Shown here piece after piece: positions 45,221 to 53,336 of a DNA stretch of 64,000 bases. The translations under genes were made by a program, and so were the position numbers. Position 1 is the stretch's first letter, and the number at the start of each line of letters is the position of its first letter. Source of the stretch: Polaromonas sp. GTDB lineage: Bacteria; Pseudomonadota; Gammaproteobacteria; Burkholderiales; Burkholderiaceae_C. The stretch lies in NCBI RefSeq assembly GCF_010365105.1, contig NZ_JAAFGZ010000002.1:62001-126000 (forward strand), given 5' to 3'. Below the pieces are notes generated by a model, which saw only the letters and a program-made list of their open reading frames with translations, did no database searches and was not told the origin of the DNA.

Positions 45221-45628
45221 ATGAAGAATTTCCGTTTTTCCCAAACCCTGGCCTGTGCGCTCGGCGCCATGGCCTTGTCCGCTGCCGCCTTCACCGCCCA
45301 GGCGCAGCCTGCCGCGGCCATGCCGGCGGAGCATGCGGGCATGAACCACGCCGCCGATGCCGGAGCCTCTGACGCGACCCGGGCCTTTCAGCAAGGCGAG
45401 GAAAAGATGATGAAGGACATGGGCCGACCCTACACCGGCAATGCCGACAAGGATTTCGTGGCGCACATGATTCCGCACCACGAGGGCGCGGTGGACATGG
45501 CCAATGTCCAGCTGAAGTACGGCAAGGACCCCGAGCTGCGCAAGATGGCCCGGGACATCATCAAGGCGCAGAAGCAGGAAATCGCCTTCATGAAAAAGTG
45601 GCAGGCCCGGCACGGCGTGAAGCCATAA
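45221..45628 (+). CDS. DUF305-family exported protein
   Basis: A 135-residue protein with a signal peptide (LACALGAMALSAAAFTAQAQ). The mature part has the DUF305 signature DFVAHMIPHHEGAVDMANV, a His/Met-rich helical face suited to copper or other metals. AGGAG precedes the ATG at 45221. With the Cys-rich protein at 38567 it suggests metal handling nearby, but they are not an operon. Confidence 0.88.
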   Translation: MKNFRFSQTLACALGAMALSAAAFTAQAQPAAAMPAEHAGMNHAADAGASDATRAFQQGEEKMMKDMGRPYTGNADKDFVAHMIPHHEGAVDMANVQLKYGKDPELRKMARDIIKAQKQEIAFMKKWQARHGVKP

Positions 45629-45665
45629 AGCCTTCAGCCGGCGCCCCGCGCGCCGCTTCAGGGCG

Positions 45666-46724
45666 TCAATGCGGATGGCGGTGGTGAATGTCCGGGTAAT
45701 GCGCATGCGTGTGCGCCAGCGGCGCATGCCGGTGCGGATGCACATGCGGCGACGTGCCATCCCACGCAAAGTCATGCGCATGCTGGTGGTGCGCGTCGTG
45801 CCGGTGCGGGTGGCTGTGCTGCAACACCTCGTGCGTGTGTGGATGCGCATGCCGCTCGCTCAGGTGCAGCCAGACGCCCAGCCCCATCAGCGCGGCCGCC
45901 GCCCAGAACAGCCCGCCCGGCATGTCCGGCCAGAGGACCAGCGAAATCATCACGCCGAACAGGGGCGCCACCGAAAAGTAGGCACCGGTGCGCGCCGTTC
46001 CCAGCGTCCTGAGCGCCACCACGAACAGGCTCAGGCTGAGCCCGTAACCCAGGAAGCCCACCAGGCCGGCATAGCCCAGTTGCGTTGCACCCGGCAGTGA
46101 AGCGCCGGCATACAGCGCGATGGCGGTGTTGGTCACGCCGGCGAGCAGGCCTTTCAGGCAGGCCACCAGCAGGGCATCGTTGCCGGACACCCTGCGCGTC
46201 AGGTTGTTGTCCACGGCCCAGCCCAGGCAGGCGCCTGCGATCAACAGGGCGCCGGGCGAGAAGCTGGCGCCGCCCGGTTGCCACGACAGCAGCACGCCAC
46301 CCAGCGCGATGGCCGCCATGCCCAGGACGACGCGGCGGTCGGCGTTTTCGCGGAAGGCCAGCCAGGCCACGACCGCCGTCAGCACGCCTTCCAGGTTCAG
46401 CAGCAGCGATGCCGACGCGGCGCTGGTCTGCGCCAGGCCGAGCATGAACAGCGCAGGCGCCAGCATGCCGCCAGCCACGATGGCGCCCAGCAGCCAGGGC
46501 CGCTCGGCTCGTGGAATATGCAGCAGGGTCAGCGGCTGGCCGCCACGGCGCTCGCGCAGGCGCCGCACCAGCAGCAACGCGCCCAGCCCCAAGCCGCTGC
46601 CCAGGTAGAGCAGGCCGGCCAGCAGCAGCGGCGGCATGTTCCCTGCCAGCAGCTTGGCCAGCGGCGTGCTGGCACCGAACAGCAGCGCGGCGAGAAGTGC
46701 GGGAAGGGCAGAGCGGAGCGGCAT
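45666..46724 (-). CDS. EamA/DMT-family transporter with a His-rich C-terminal tail
   Basis: A 352-residue permease with ten hydrophobic segments typical of two EamA repeats (for example FGASTPLAKLLAG and SASLLLNLEGVLTAVVAWLAF). The last ~60 residues are a tail in which about 40% are His (HAHPHTHEVLQHSHPHRHD and so on to HHRHPH). Such tails bind Zn, Ni or Co. Whether it exports a metal complex, or only senses or stores metal, cannot be told. The start at 46724 is chosen by the membrane segment. Confidence 0.85.
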   Translation of the reverse strand: MPLRSALPALLAALLFGASTPLAKLLAGNMPPLLLAGLLYLGSGLGLGALLLVRRLRERRGGQPLTLLHIPRAERPWLLGAIVAGGMLAPALFMLGLAQTSAASASLLLNLEGVLTAVVAWLAFRENADRRVVLGMAAIALGGVLLSWQPGGASFSPGALLIAGACLGWAVDNNLTRRVSGNDALLVACLKGLLAGVTNTAIALYAGASLPGATQLGYAGLVGFLGYGLSLSLFVVALRTLGTARTGAYFSVAPLFGVMISLVLWPDMPGGLFWAAAALMGLGVWLHLSERHAHPHTHEVLQHSHPHRHDAHHQHAHDFAWDGTSPHVHPHRHAPLAHTHAHYPDIHHRHPH

Positions 46725-46884
46725 GGCGAAGATCCTGGAAAAGGTGTCAAGTCGATTGGAACGCAACTCGCCGCAAGTTACGCAGGCCGGCAAGCCATCC
46801 CTGCGCTTTTTTCAACCGGCGCATTGGGTTTGTCTGGGGGCATTGTCAAAGATCGCGCATGGCCGACAGAATTTCCCTCAGGAT

Positions 46885-47320
46885 TTACCGGGCCGGAAAG
46901 CCCCGCCGTCCACGGCGCTCGGCCAGCCGATGACCTGCCAGGGCATGCTCAAAGACACCCCGGGCGCCGGCCTGCACCAGCGGCGCGCCGCCAGACCCTC
47001 ATGATGCCGGCCAGCACATCGCCAGAGCCCGACGTGCCCAGGCCTGCATTGCCCGGCACATGGCATCACGCTTCACCTTGGGGCGAAATGACGAAGGTGC
47101 TCGCGCCTTTCAGCGCCACCACCGCGTTGTGCTTTGCCGCCATGGCCCGCGCCAGTGCCGGCGCATCGGCCTTGACATCATCCTTGCGCTGGCCGCTCAG
47201 GTGCGCCATTTCACCCGCATGCGGCGTCAGCAGCGCCGGCTGGTCAAAGCGCGGCACCTGCAGCAAGACGTCCATGGCCAGCGTATCGAGGATCCCCGGA
47301 ACCCCGGCCAGTCGCGCAGT
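46885..47320 (-). pseudogene. Truncated, frameshifted NAD(P)HX dehydratase (YjeF C-terminal) remnant
   Basis: One frame holds RFDQPALLTPHAGEMAHLSG and VVALKGASTFVISPQGEA, typical of the kinase-like YjeF C-domain. The next frame holds GNAGLGTSGSGDVLAGI, the family's ATP/ADP-site motif, and a third holds ARGVFEHALAGHRLAERRG. At least two frameshifts are needed, and the N-terminal third is missing. This repair enzyme normally dehydrates hydrated NAD(P)H using ADP or ATP; this copy cannot make a complete protein. Confidence 0.85.
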
Positions 47321-47358
47321 GACAGTCGGTCAAAGGTCTGCATGGCAGGCAACCAGGT

Positions 47359-48129
47359 TCAGGGGCTGGGTGCCACCGGCATATCGGGCTCGTAAGTCAC
47401 CGGCGTGCCTTCTTCCAGCAGCGGCGCCAGAAAGTTCACCAGGTCGAGTACATGCCGGGGCTGGTCATTGCCGTCGTCGTCGCCCACGGTCCGGTATGAG
47501 GTGACGCTGCAGTTGGGAACATCGCCGAGCCGGTCGATGCCCAGGATGGTGGCCTCGTCCATCTGCTCGACCAGGTAGCGCATGCAGTTCACGATCACCT
47601 GGTGGGCCACCACCAGCACCCGCTGGCCGGCATATTCGCGCGTCACCATTTCCAGCAGGCTGCGCAGCCGCAGGATCACGTCGCACCAGCTTTCGCCGCC
47701 CGGCGGGCGAAAGTAGAACTTGCCGACATGACCACGCTGCTCGCTCAGTTCCGGGTATTTCCGGGTGATGCCCAGGTGCGTCAGGCGGTCCAGGATGCCG
47801 AACTCCTTTTCCCGCAGGCGTTCGTCCATGCGCAGCCTGACGGCCTGCGTGATGCCGCCGCTGTCCAGCAGCAACTGCGCCGTTTGCCGCGCCCTGACAT
47901 ACGGCGAGCACAGCAGCACCTGGGGCCGTTCCTGCAGCGGCAGGCTGCCAAACCAGTGGCCCAGGCTTTGCGACTGGCGCCGGCCCAGGTCCGACAGTGG
48001 CACGTCGATGTCGCGCGTGGGAATGTCGATGACATGCAGGCCATTGGCTTCGGCCGCATCGCGCGCCACATTGCCGGCGCTCTGGCCGTGGCGCACCACC
48101 CACAGCATCTGCGGCAGCGTGGGCGTCAT
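47359..48129 (-). CDS. Histidine phosphatase (phosphoglycerate-mutase-like) protein
   Basis: A 256-residue protein with the catalytic motif VVRHGQSAGN near the start and VLVVAHQVIVNCMRY carrying the second His. It dephosphorylates a small molecule or protein. It lies directly upstream of the NAD(P)HX dehydratase remnant on the same strand and may once have been in one transcript. The substrate is open. Confidence 0.88.
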   Translation of the reverse strand: MTPTLPQMLWVVRHGQSAGNVARDAAEANGLHVIDIPTRDIDVPLSDLGRRQSQSLGHWFGSLPLQERPQVLLCSPYVRARQTAQLLLDSGGITQAVRLRMDERLREKEFGILDRLTHLGITRKYPELSEQRGHVGKFYFRPPGGESWCDVILRLRSLLEMVTREYAGQRVLVVAHQVIVNCMRYLVEQMDEATILGIDRLGDVPNCSVTSYRTVGDDDGNDQPRHVLDLVNFLAPLLEEGTPVTYEPDMPVAPSP

Positions 48130-48498
48130 GGTGCCTGCCTTTCAGTGCCGCTCGCCATGCCCGTGGTGTGAATGCGCAATGAACTCATGCGTGCAAGATA
48201 ACCAGCTTTTCTTTTGCTGCCTGTCAGACGGTGGACCGTTTGATGCAGGAGCGCACTGAAGCGCCGGCACCGCCACCGTCCCGCTACCTCGACAATACCG
48301 GTTCATCCCTAGAATCCTGAAGACGAGAATTGTTCAGGTGTTTCGCGGCATCCGGATCACTGACGGGTCGGGTATGGCGGAAGTCACAAAAGCGGCTTTT
48401 TTAAAGCAATTCAAATGGCGCCAGCCGTACCGATACGGCCATGTTCGATTAGCATACGTTCTATGTAACGTTATCAACTTGGTTGAAAAAATCAAATT
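48130..48498. promoter_or_regulatory. AT-rich divergent region upstream of the PAS hybrid kinase
   Basis: About 370 nt between divergent genes. The right end (48440-48498) is AT-rich and includes two copies of ACGTT-type sequence (ATACGTTCTATGTAACGTTAT). It is likely a promoter zone; no certain -35/-10 pair was placed. Confidence 0.5.
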
Positions 48499-50910
48499 TT
48501 GACTCAAGAATTAAAAATATCTCCCGGCTTTTTGAGGGACGGTGGCACAGCGGGGGCGGTGATGCGCAGCCATGACTGGGCAAACTCGCGGCTTGGTCAC
48601 CCGCAAGACTGGCCGCAAGCGCTCCAGACCGTTGTCGCCCTCATGCTGCGTTCCAGAACGCCGGTATTTGTCGCCTGGGGTCCCGAGCTGTGCCTGCTGT
48701 GCAACGACGCTTGCCTGAACCTCCTGGGTCAAAAGCATACGGCGGCGCTGGGCCGGCCCCTTTACGAGGTGTGGCCCGACATGGAGCGGCTGGTCAAGCC
48801 GGCCCTTTCCGGGCAGGCGGTTGATCTGGAGTGCACGCCATTGCTGCTGCGCCGCAACGGCGCGGACGAAACGGCCTGCTTCAGTTTTTCGTCGGCGCCC
48901 GTCGATGGTCCCGACGGCACGGTGGCCGGGCTGTATTGCGCGCTGGCGCAAGCCACTGCCAAGGCGCCGCCGGAAAAACCCCGCCGGAGCGAAACGCAGT
49001 GGCTCTACAGCATGTTTGAGCAGGCGCCCAGCTTCATGGCCGTGGTGCGCGAGCCCGGCCACGTGTATGAACTGGCCAACAGCGCTTACCTGCGGCTGGT
49101 CGGACGCGACGAGGTGGTCGGCAAGACTTTTCGGGAGATTGGCCGCAAGGTCGAGGGCCAGGACTATGGCGCGCTGCTCGATGAGGTCTATGCCACCGGC
49201 AAGCCCTTCATCGGGACCCGGATGCCGGTGATTTTTTTGCGGCATGCCAAGGGCCAGCCCGAGCGGCGCCTCATCGATTTCATTTTTCAGCCCATTACCA
49301 GTCCCGAAGGAGTCGTCAGCGGCGTCTTCATCGAGGGCAATGACATCACCGAACACGCCCGCGCCGACGACCAGTTGCGTCAGACTGTCTTCAAGTACCA
49401 CACGATCGCCAATGCCATACCGCAGATCGTCTGGGGCACGCAGCCTGACGGATTCCTGGACTACTGCAACCAGCAGTGGTATGACTACACCGGCGTTGCG
49501 CACGGCACCATCGACGGCAGGGCGTGGACGGCGCTGTTTCATCCCGAGGACCGGGCGCAGGTGATGAAAAAATGGCGCCACTGCCTGGCCACCGGCGAGT
49601 CCTACGAGATCGAACACCGCCTGCGCCACCACTCCGGCCAGTACCGCTGGGTCCTGGGCCGCGCCCGGACGGTGCGCGACGCGCAGGGCGTGATCGTTCG
49701 CTGGATCGGGACCTGCACCGACATTCATGAGCAAAAGCTGGCGCAGCAGGGTCTGCAGCATGCGGACCGGCTCAAGGACGAGTTCCTGGCCATGCTGGCC
49801 CATGAGCTCAGGAACCCGCTGGCGCCGATTGCAACCGCCGCCGACCTGCTGTCCAGGGGCACGCTGGATCAAGCCGGCGTGTGGCAGCTGAGCGAAGTGA
49901 TTTCTCGCCAGGCCAGGCACATGACCCGCCTGATCGACGACCTGCTGGACGTGTCCCGCGTCACCCGGGGCCAGGTGAAGCTGGATCGGCAGCCGGTCGA
50001 CCTGAAAAGCATTGCCACCGAGGCACTGGAGCAGATTCGCCCCCTGCTGGAGGCCAAGGCGCACCATCTGGACATCCAGCTGTCGCCGGAACCCACCCAG
50101 GTGATGGGCGACAGGCTGCGGCTGGTCCAGGTGCTGGTCAATGTGCTCGGCAACGCCATCCGGTACACCCCCAACGGCGGCCGGATCGACCTGCGGATGC
50201 TGGCGGACGACGGCCACCTGACGCTTCGCGTGCGTGACAACGGCATTGGCATGTCCAGCGAACTGCTGGACGTCGCCTTCGAACTGTTCACCCAGGGCGA
50301 AAGAAGCTCCGACCGTTCACAGGGCGGGCTGGGCATCGGCCTGGCGCTGGTCCGCAGTCTGGTGCAGCTGCATGGCGGAACCGTCAAGATGCAAAGCGAC
50401 GGAATGGGCATGGGCAGCGAAGTGACGGTGGTTCTGCCGCGCCTGCCGCAAGAGGCACAACAACGCTGCGTCGATGCTGGCGATGCGTCTTCCCGCCCCG
50501 CACGCCATTCACTGCGCATCCTGGTGGTCGATGACAACGTCGATGCGGCGCGCCTGCTGGGCATGCTCGTCGAACTGCTCGGGCATGAAGTGTTCGTGCA
50601 ATTTCATCCCGCTGATGCGATTGAATGCGCCCGCCAGGTGTTGCCGCACCTGTGCCTGCTCGACATCGGCCTGCCCGACATGGATGGCTACACGCTGGCG
50701 CGCCAGTTGCGCCTGATCCCCGGCATGCAGACCGCAGTCTTGGCGGCGGTGACTGGCTACAGCCAGCCCAAGGACAAGCAGGCCGCCTTTGCGGCGGGCT
50801 TCAACTTTCACTTTGCCAAGCCCATCGACTCAAGCCAGCTGGAGGCCTGGCTGGCGCAAGTGACCGAGCAGGCCAGTCGCCAGAGCCAGCCGGCCATTGC
50901 GCATGCATGA
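48499..50910 (+). CDS. PAS-PAS-PAS hybrid sensor histidine kinase
   Basis: An 803-residue soluble-looking hybrid kinase. Three PAS-type segments occupy about residues 15-140, 170-290 and 300-425; the first has the RLGHPQDWPQALQTVVALML opening seen in many light- or redox-related kinases. H-box: FLAMLAHELRNPLAPIATAA. ATPase: VLGNAIRYTPNGG and GGLGIGLALVRSL. Receiver: ILVVDDNVDAARLL and LCLLDIGLPDMDG. It starts at TTG 48499, without a clear ribosome site. No signal or partner regulator is adjacent. Confidence 0.9.
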   Translation: MTQELKISPGFLRDGGTAGAVMRSHDWANSRLGHPQDWPQALQTVVALMLRSRTPVFVAWGPELCLLCNDACLNLLGQKHTAALGRPLYEVWPDMERLVKPALSGQAVDLECTPLLLRRNGADETACFSFSSAPVDGPDGTVAGLYCALAQATAKAPPEKPRRSETQWLYSMFEQAPSFMAVVREPGHVYELANSAYLRLVGRDEVVGKTFREIGRKVEGQDYGALLDEVYATGKPFIGTRMPVIFLRHAKGQPERRLIDFIFQPITSPEGVVSGVFIEGNDITEHARADDQLRQTVFKYHTIANAIPQIVWGTQPDGFLDYCNQQWYDYTGVAHGTIDGRAWTALFHPEDRAQVMKKWRHCLATGESYEIEHRLRHHSGQYRWVLGRARTVRDAQGVIVRWIGTCTDIHEQKLAQQGLQHADRLKDEFLAMLAHELRNPLAPIATAADLLSRGTLDQAGVWQLSEVISRQARHMTRLIDDLLDVSRVTRGQVKLDRQPVDLKSIATEALEQIRPLLEAKAHHLDIQLSPEPTQVMGDRLRLVQVLVNVLGNAIRYTPNGGRIDLRMLADDGHLTLRVRDNGIGMSSELLDVAFELFTQGERSSDRSQGGLGIGLALVRSLVQLHGGTVKMQSDGMGMGSEVTVVLPRLPQEAQQRCVDAGDASSRPARHSLRILVVDDNVDAARLLGMLVELLGHEVFVQFHPADAIECARQVLPHLCLLDIGLPDMDGYTLARQLRLIPGMQTAVLAAVTGYSQPKDKQAAFAAGFNFHFAKPIDSSQLEAWLAQVTEQASRQSQPAIAHA

Positions 50911-50951
50911 CCAGGCTTTGCCTGCGGCTTCGCGTCCCGGCGCCCCGTCGC

Positions 50952-51854
50952 TCAGGCTGCGGCGCGCGGCCTGCGGTTGACCAGCATGATGCCTGCCGCC
51001 ACCGTGGCCAGCGCTGCCAGCAGGCTGGGCGTGACTGCCTCGCCCAGCCACAGCGCGCCAAACAGCAGCGCGAAAAGCGGCGTGAAAAACACAAAGGTTG
51101 AAATCTGCGTGGCCGGGTAGCGGCCCAGCATCCACATCCACGCCAGGTAGCTGGCAAACGCGCCAATCACCGTCTGCACGCCCAGCGAGGCCAGCGCAAA
51201 CGGGCTGAAGTGCCAGACCCAGGCCTCGCCCAGCCCCAGTGACACCGCCGGGAAAGTGGCGGCGCTGACGGCCAGCTGGTAGAACAGCAGCTTTTCCGCC
51301 GAAATCTTCACCAGCCGGGAGGCGCGGATCACCACCGTCGTCAGGCCCCACAGCATGCCTGCCGCCAGCGCCAGCAGGTCGCCGCGAACGGTCGATGCCG
51401 CGCCGCCGGAAAAGCCTTCGCGCAGGGCAAAAACCACCGCCACGAAGGCGCACAGCAGCCCGACCCACTGCAGGCCGCGCAGCTTTTCGGAATGCGCCCA
51501 GAACGGCACCAGCACCGCCACCCAGAACGGCGAGGTGTACAAAAACACCGTCAGCCGCGACGCGGTGGTGTATTGCAGGCCCAGGTAGATGCAGGCAAAT
51601 TCACCGCCAAACAGCGCACCTGCCAGCAGCCCCGCCGCCAGCGAGCCGTCGCGGCTGAACAGCGGAATGCGGCGCCAGGCGCACCAGCCCCAGAGCAGCA
51701 GGGTGGCGCCCACCAGCCGCAGTGAGGCCTGGAACATCGGCGGTATTTCGGCCAGCGTGGCCTTGATCAACACCTGCTGCAGGCCCCAGAACAGGCAGCA
51801 GCCGAGCAGCAGCGAAACCGCCAGGGTGTCGAGGTGGGTTTTTCGTTCAATCAT
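50952..51854 (-). CDS. EamA/DMT-family transporter
   Basis: A 300-residue permease with ten hydrophobic segments in two repeats (for example LLLGCCLFWGLQQVLIKATLAEIPP and SAATFPAVSLGLGEAW). Unlike the other DMT gene it has no His tail. It is a likely amino-acid or metabolite exporter. Convergent with the hybrid kinase gene; the substrate is unknown. Confidence 0.88.
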   Translation of the reverse strand: MIERKTHLDTLAVSLLLGCCLFWGLQQVLIKATLAEIPPMFQASLRLVGATLLLWGWCAWRRIPLFSRDGSLAAGLLAGALFGGEFACIYLGLQYTTASRLTVFLYTSPFWVAVLVPFWAHSEKLRGLQWVGLLCAFVAVVFALREGFSGGAASTVRGDLLALAAGMLWGLTTVVIRASRLVKISAEKLLFYQLAVSAATFPAVSLGLGEAWVWHFSPFALASLGVQTVIGAFASYLAWMWMLGRYPATQISTFVFFTPLFALLFGALWLGEAVTPSLLAALATVAAGIMLVNRRPRAAA

Positions 51855-51938
51855 GAAGAATCCGGGGCATTGGAAAACGCAAAAAACGCGGGCGGAATCC
51901 GTCTGCCGGCCAGGCCAGCCGACAGGCCGGAGGCCCGG

Positions 51939-52457
51939 TTAGAGGGGGTGTTCGGTGTAGAACCTGCCGCCGTGGTACAGCAACGGCGCTGCGCCGGCCT
52001 GGTGGCTGCAGCGCTCGACCTCGCCGACAAAGATCACATGGTCGCCTTCCTCGTAACGGCTGCGGTTGAAGCATTCGAAGGTGGCGGCCGATCCGGTCAG
52101 CAAGGGCGCGCCGCTGGCGCCTTCGGTGAAGGCCACATCCGTCCAGCGGTCCTCATACCGGCTGGCAAAACGTTCGGCAAGCTCTTTCTGGCTGGCCGAC
52201 AGGATGTTGATGGCGTAGTGTGAGCCGGTGCTGAGCGCTGCCATCGAGCTGGCGCTTTGCGACAGGCTCCAGAGCACCAGCGGCGGGTTGAGCGACACCG
52301 AATTGAAGGAATTGGCGGTCAGGCCGACCAGCACGCCGGCCGGCGTGCGTGCCGTGACGATGGTCACGCCGGTGGCAAACATCGCCAGCGAGGCGCGGAA
52401 TTCCCGGGGCGAAAAGCTCGGGCTGCTCGCTTTGCGAAGGGGGGAGAGGGGCAACAT
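51939..52457 (-). CDS. Flavin reductase-like FMN-binding protein
   Basis: A 172-residue protein. FRASLAMFATGVTIVTAR and GVLVGLTANSFNSVSLNPPLVL are the family's flavin-binding motifs. Such enzymes supply reduced flavin to a partner monooxygenase; none is adjacent. A Ser/Arg-rich leader precedes the domain. Confidence 0.88.
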   Translation of the reverse strand: MLPLSPLRKASSPSFSPREFRASLAMFATGVTIVTARTPAGVLVGLTANSFNSVSLNPPLVLWSLSQSASSMAALSTGSHYAINILSASQKELAERFASRYEDRWTDVAFTEGASGAPLLTGSAATFECFNRSRYEEGDHVIFVGEVERCSHQAGAAPLLYHGGRFYTEHPL

Positions 52458-52597
52458 AGGGGACTAATTTAACTGATGCCGGTGGCAGGCGCAGGCTTCG
52501 GGGTTTGCGCCGGAGGCGGGCACGCGCAAGCCGGCCCGCCCTGACATCGCAAAAAGTCCGGCCAGCAGCGGAAAAAGACGGGTTAAAAATCCATGGC

Positions 52598-52665
52598 GCT
52601 ACCTTTTAAATAGCTGACGAGCTATACAGAAACAGCGTAAAACGATGATTTGATCAGAAAAATTT
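52598..52665 (+). repeat. Dispersed repeat, copy after the flavin reductase gene
   Basis: It begins GCTACCTTTTAAATAGCTG and continues AACAGCGTAAAACGATGATT, with spacing like the other copies. The right end is diverged. Confidence 0.65.
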
Positions 52666-52713
52666 AATTTTCAGGCAATGCCTGATGGTGCAGAGCGCTT
52701 GACACAAAACCAG

Positions 52714-52803
52714 CCGTCCTCCCCGCGAAGGCGGGTATCCAGGGCCGCGCGCATGACCTTTGCAAATGTCGTTACCGGATTTCCGCCTTCGCGGGAATGA
52801 CGG
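52714..52803. repeat. REP-like paired palindromic element
   Basis: The left arm CCGTCCTCCCCGCGAAGGCGG and the right arm CCGCCTTCGCGGGAATGACGG are near-perfect inverted copies, each followed or preceded by ATCC/GGAT, 30 nt apart. This CGCGAAGGCGG pattern is common in beta-proteobacterial intergenic repeats, usually mobilised or maintained as REP/BIME-type elements. Confidence 0.85.
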
Positions 52804-52908
52804 ACGGGAAGTTATTGACTGCTCAATCCCAAGCGACCCAAGGCCTGCGCGCCACCGGCCAGGCTTGGGGCGGCAGTGCTTGCGCTTCGTCCCCGGCTGC
52901 GTGTTGCG

Positions 52909-53211
52909 TCAGGGCTTTTGCTTTTTGTAGGCTGCGTCCATTTCAGGCGCCTTGCTGGTGTCCTTCTTGCCATCCTTCAGATCCTTGGCGGCCTGCTCGA
53001 TGTGCGGGCTGGACTGGCTGCTGGTCATGTCCTGCGCCTGGTCGCGGTCGCTGGGCAACTCCAGCTGGTCCGAAGCCGAGGCGTCCTTCAGGTCGGGCTG
53101 CTTGCCGACCATGGACGCTTGCGCTTGCGGGTCCTTGGCCGGCATGCCCTTGCCGGCGGCCGGCTGGTCAGGGGTGTTGGCAGGTGAGGTGTGGGATTTT
53201 TGGGTGGTCAT
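52909..53211 (-). CDS. Small acidic, Lys/Gln-rich hypothetical protein
   Basis: A 100-residue disordered-looking protein rich in Ala, Asp, Gln, Lys, Pro and Ser (MTTQKSHTSPANTPDQPAAG at the start, AYKKQKP at the end). No signal or membrane segment. The track ORF from 53748 is longer, but the part upstream of 53211 overlaps dadA and has no coding style. The family is not recognised. Confidence 0.55.
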   Translation of the reverse strand: MTTQKSHTSPANTPDQPAAGKGMPAKDPQAQASMVGKQPDLKDASASDQLELPSDRDQAQDMTSSQSSPHIEQAAKDLKDGKKDTSKAPEMDAAYKKQKP

Positions 53212-53336
53212 GTTCCCACTGTCGCTGAATTGTGGCGTACCGGCTGTCAGCCTGAAAAAGCAGCAGCTGTAGGAAAAGATGACCCTGCGGACGCTGCCGA
53301 AGCAAACCGTCAGCGTGCGCAGCGCAAGCAAAAGCC

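Larger units (their letters stand above)
52458..52908. other. Gene-free region with a repeat copy and a paired palindromic element
   Basis: About 450 nt holding a dispersed repeat copy at 52598 and a two-arm hairpin element at 52714-52803. No ORF with coding character. It sits between two leftward genes. Confidence 0.6.
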
